Source: Salinibacterium sp. (GTDB lineage: Bacteria > Actinomycetota > Actinomycetes > Actinomycetales > Microbacteriaceae). From it: 64,000 bases of DNA. The translations under genes and the position numbers were made by a program. The notes below the pieces were generated by a model. That model was not told the origin of the DNA and did not search any database. It saw nothing but the letters and a program-made list of their open reading frames with translations. Positions 63,585 through 64,000 of this stretch are shown here, piece after piece (the stretch's first letter is position 1; each line of letters starts with the position of its first letter). The stretch spans positions 558,001 through 622,000 of the forward strand of contig JAHBSZ010000002.1 in the NCBI GenBank assembly GCA_019638845.1, given 5' to 3'.

Positions 63585-64000
63585 TCAGCTGGTCTGAACC
63601 CCCGTGCCGTACCAGCGCAGCGCGGTCGCCATGATGCTGAAACTCTCAGAGAGCTGACCTTCGTACCCACTCGGGGTGCCGTCCCACATGCGCCAATCGA
63701 CGCCCGAGCCGACACCACCTAGGGAGGAGTCATCCGCAATCGTTTCGGCGAGACTCTCGAGAACTGAGCGGCTCTGTTCGTGCAACCCCGTGCGCTCGAG
63801 CGCATCGACGACGACTCGCGCAGTGTGGTGGGTCATCGCGCCCTGCATGTAGACGCCCATGGGGCTGCCAAAGGTTCCAGCACCAATGTCCGAATCGGGA
63901 ATTCGCCATGCATTGATGGGGAGGCCGTTTCGAAGGTCGGGGATCCCGACCTCGTTCCACACGTCGAGCAATCGGGCCATGATGGCGCGCGCCTTCTCTT
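63585..64000 (-). CDS. C-terminal part of a probable (alpha/alpha)6-barrel glycosidase-like protein (runs off the window)
   Basis: The frame is open from base 64000 to a stop at 63585 and its true start lies beyond the window; the first internal ATG is at 63978-63980. Visible are VYMQGAMTHHTARVVVDALE and the closing WDGTPSGYEGQLSESFSIMA then ALRWYGTG, phrases typical of the last helices of (alpha/alpha)6-barrel sugar hydrolases such as trehalase or glucosidase relatives. The family cannot be fixed from this fragment. It converges with the GntR regulator, leaving 23 bases between stops. Confidence 0.55.
   Translation of the reverse strand, partial: EKARAIMARLLDVWNEVGIPDLRNGLPINAWRIPDSDIGAGTFGSPMGVYMQGAMTHHTARVVVDALERTGLHEQSRSVLESLAETIADDSSLGGVGSGVDWRMWDGTPSGYEGQLSESFSIMATALRWYGTGVQTS

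Overview
The window reads as a chromosomal segment of a motile, high-GC actinobacterium, most likely Microbacteriaceae. I base this on the sequences of RpoB and RpoC, the many GTG and TTG starts, the dense ATGA/GTGA gene overlaps, the frequent leaderless promoters and a set of actinobacterial small families (CGNR regulator, DUF4916-type Nudix, DUF3892). The family-level call is recognition, not computation. No rRNA, tRNA, CRISPR array, transposase or integrase was seen.

Layout. (1) 1-17100: flagellar region. A long minus-strand operon flgB-flgC-fliE-fliF-fliG-fliH-fliI-fliJ-(NlpC/P60 hydrolase)-fliK-flgD-flgE runs off the left edge. Next come fliD-fliS-(FliT-like), flagellin fliC and a flagellar sigma factor on the minus strand, then flgN-flgK-flgL-fliW on the plus strand. 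Three promoters of one shape (TAAC, 15 bases, G/ACCGA) precede flgB, fliC and flgN, matching control by the sigma factor encoded here. The flgB and fliC leaders begin with small hairpins that display ACGGA in the loop, as CsrA sites do; the CsrA antagonist FliW is present but no csrA is in the window. (2) 17277-21041: NarL-type response regulator, sensor kinase, a third membrane protein, and an FHA protein. (3) 21091-28813: rpoB-rpoC with a very strong terminator. (4) 28868-35613: metabolic and housekeeping genes, including a NadR-like kinase, lipoproteins, a PQQ-type sugar dehydrogenase, a SprT-like protein, and a divergent SRPBCC/CGNR pair whose start codons lie in one perfect palindrome. 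(5) 35649-38692: a DEAD-box RNA helicase behind a structured leader with an overlapping upstream ORF, then TetR and GNAT genes. (6) 38719-44491: an unrecognised 715-residue protein divergent from a three-gene envelope operon (TM-OmpA protein, two-TM protein, three-TM protein ending in a matrixin-type metalloprotease). This is the best candidate for an undescribed system. (7) 44539-51783: Nudix, esterase, a possibly truncated small gene facing a PhyH dioxygenase, and the giant helicase Lhr carrying a duplicated in-frame palindromic insertion. (8) 51795-57867: hydrolase-OsmC fusion, Crp/Fnr regulator, thioredoxin-like protein, methyltransferase, flavodoxin-like protein and a MarR operon. (9) 57934-64000: MMPL exporter, RimK-TrkA_C ligase opposite a RimB-like protease, a GntR regulator and a partial glycosidase-like gene.

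How they work together: region 1 encodes the rod, hook, filament, type III export ATPase complex and the export chaperones, with transcriptional (sigma) and probably post-transcriptional (FliW/CsrA) control. Elsewhere, local regulators sit next to their likely targets (MarR-MMPL, CGNR-SRPBCC).
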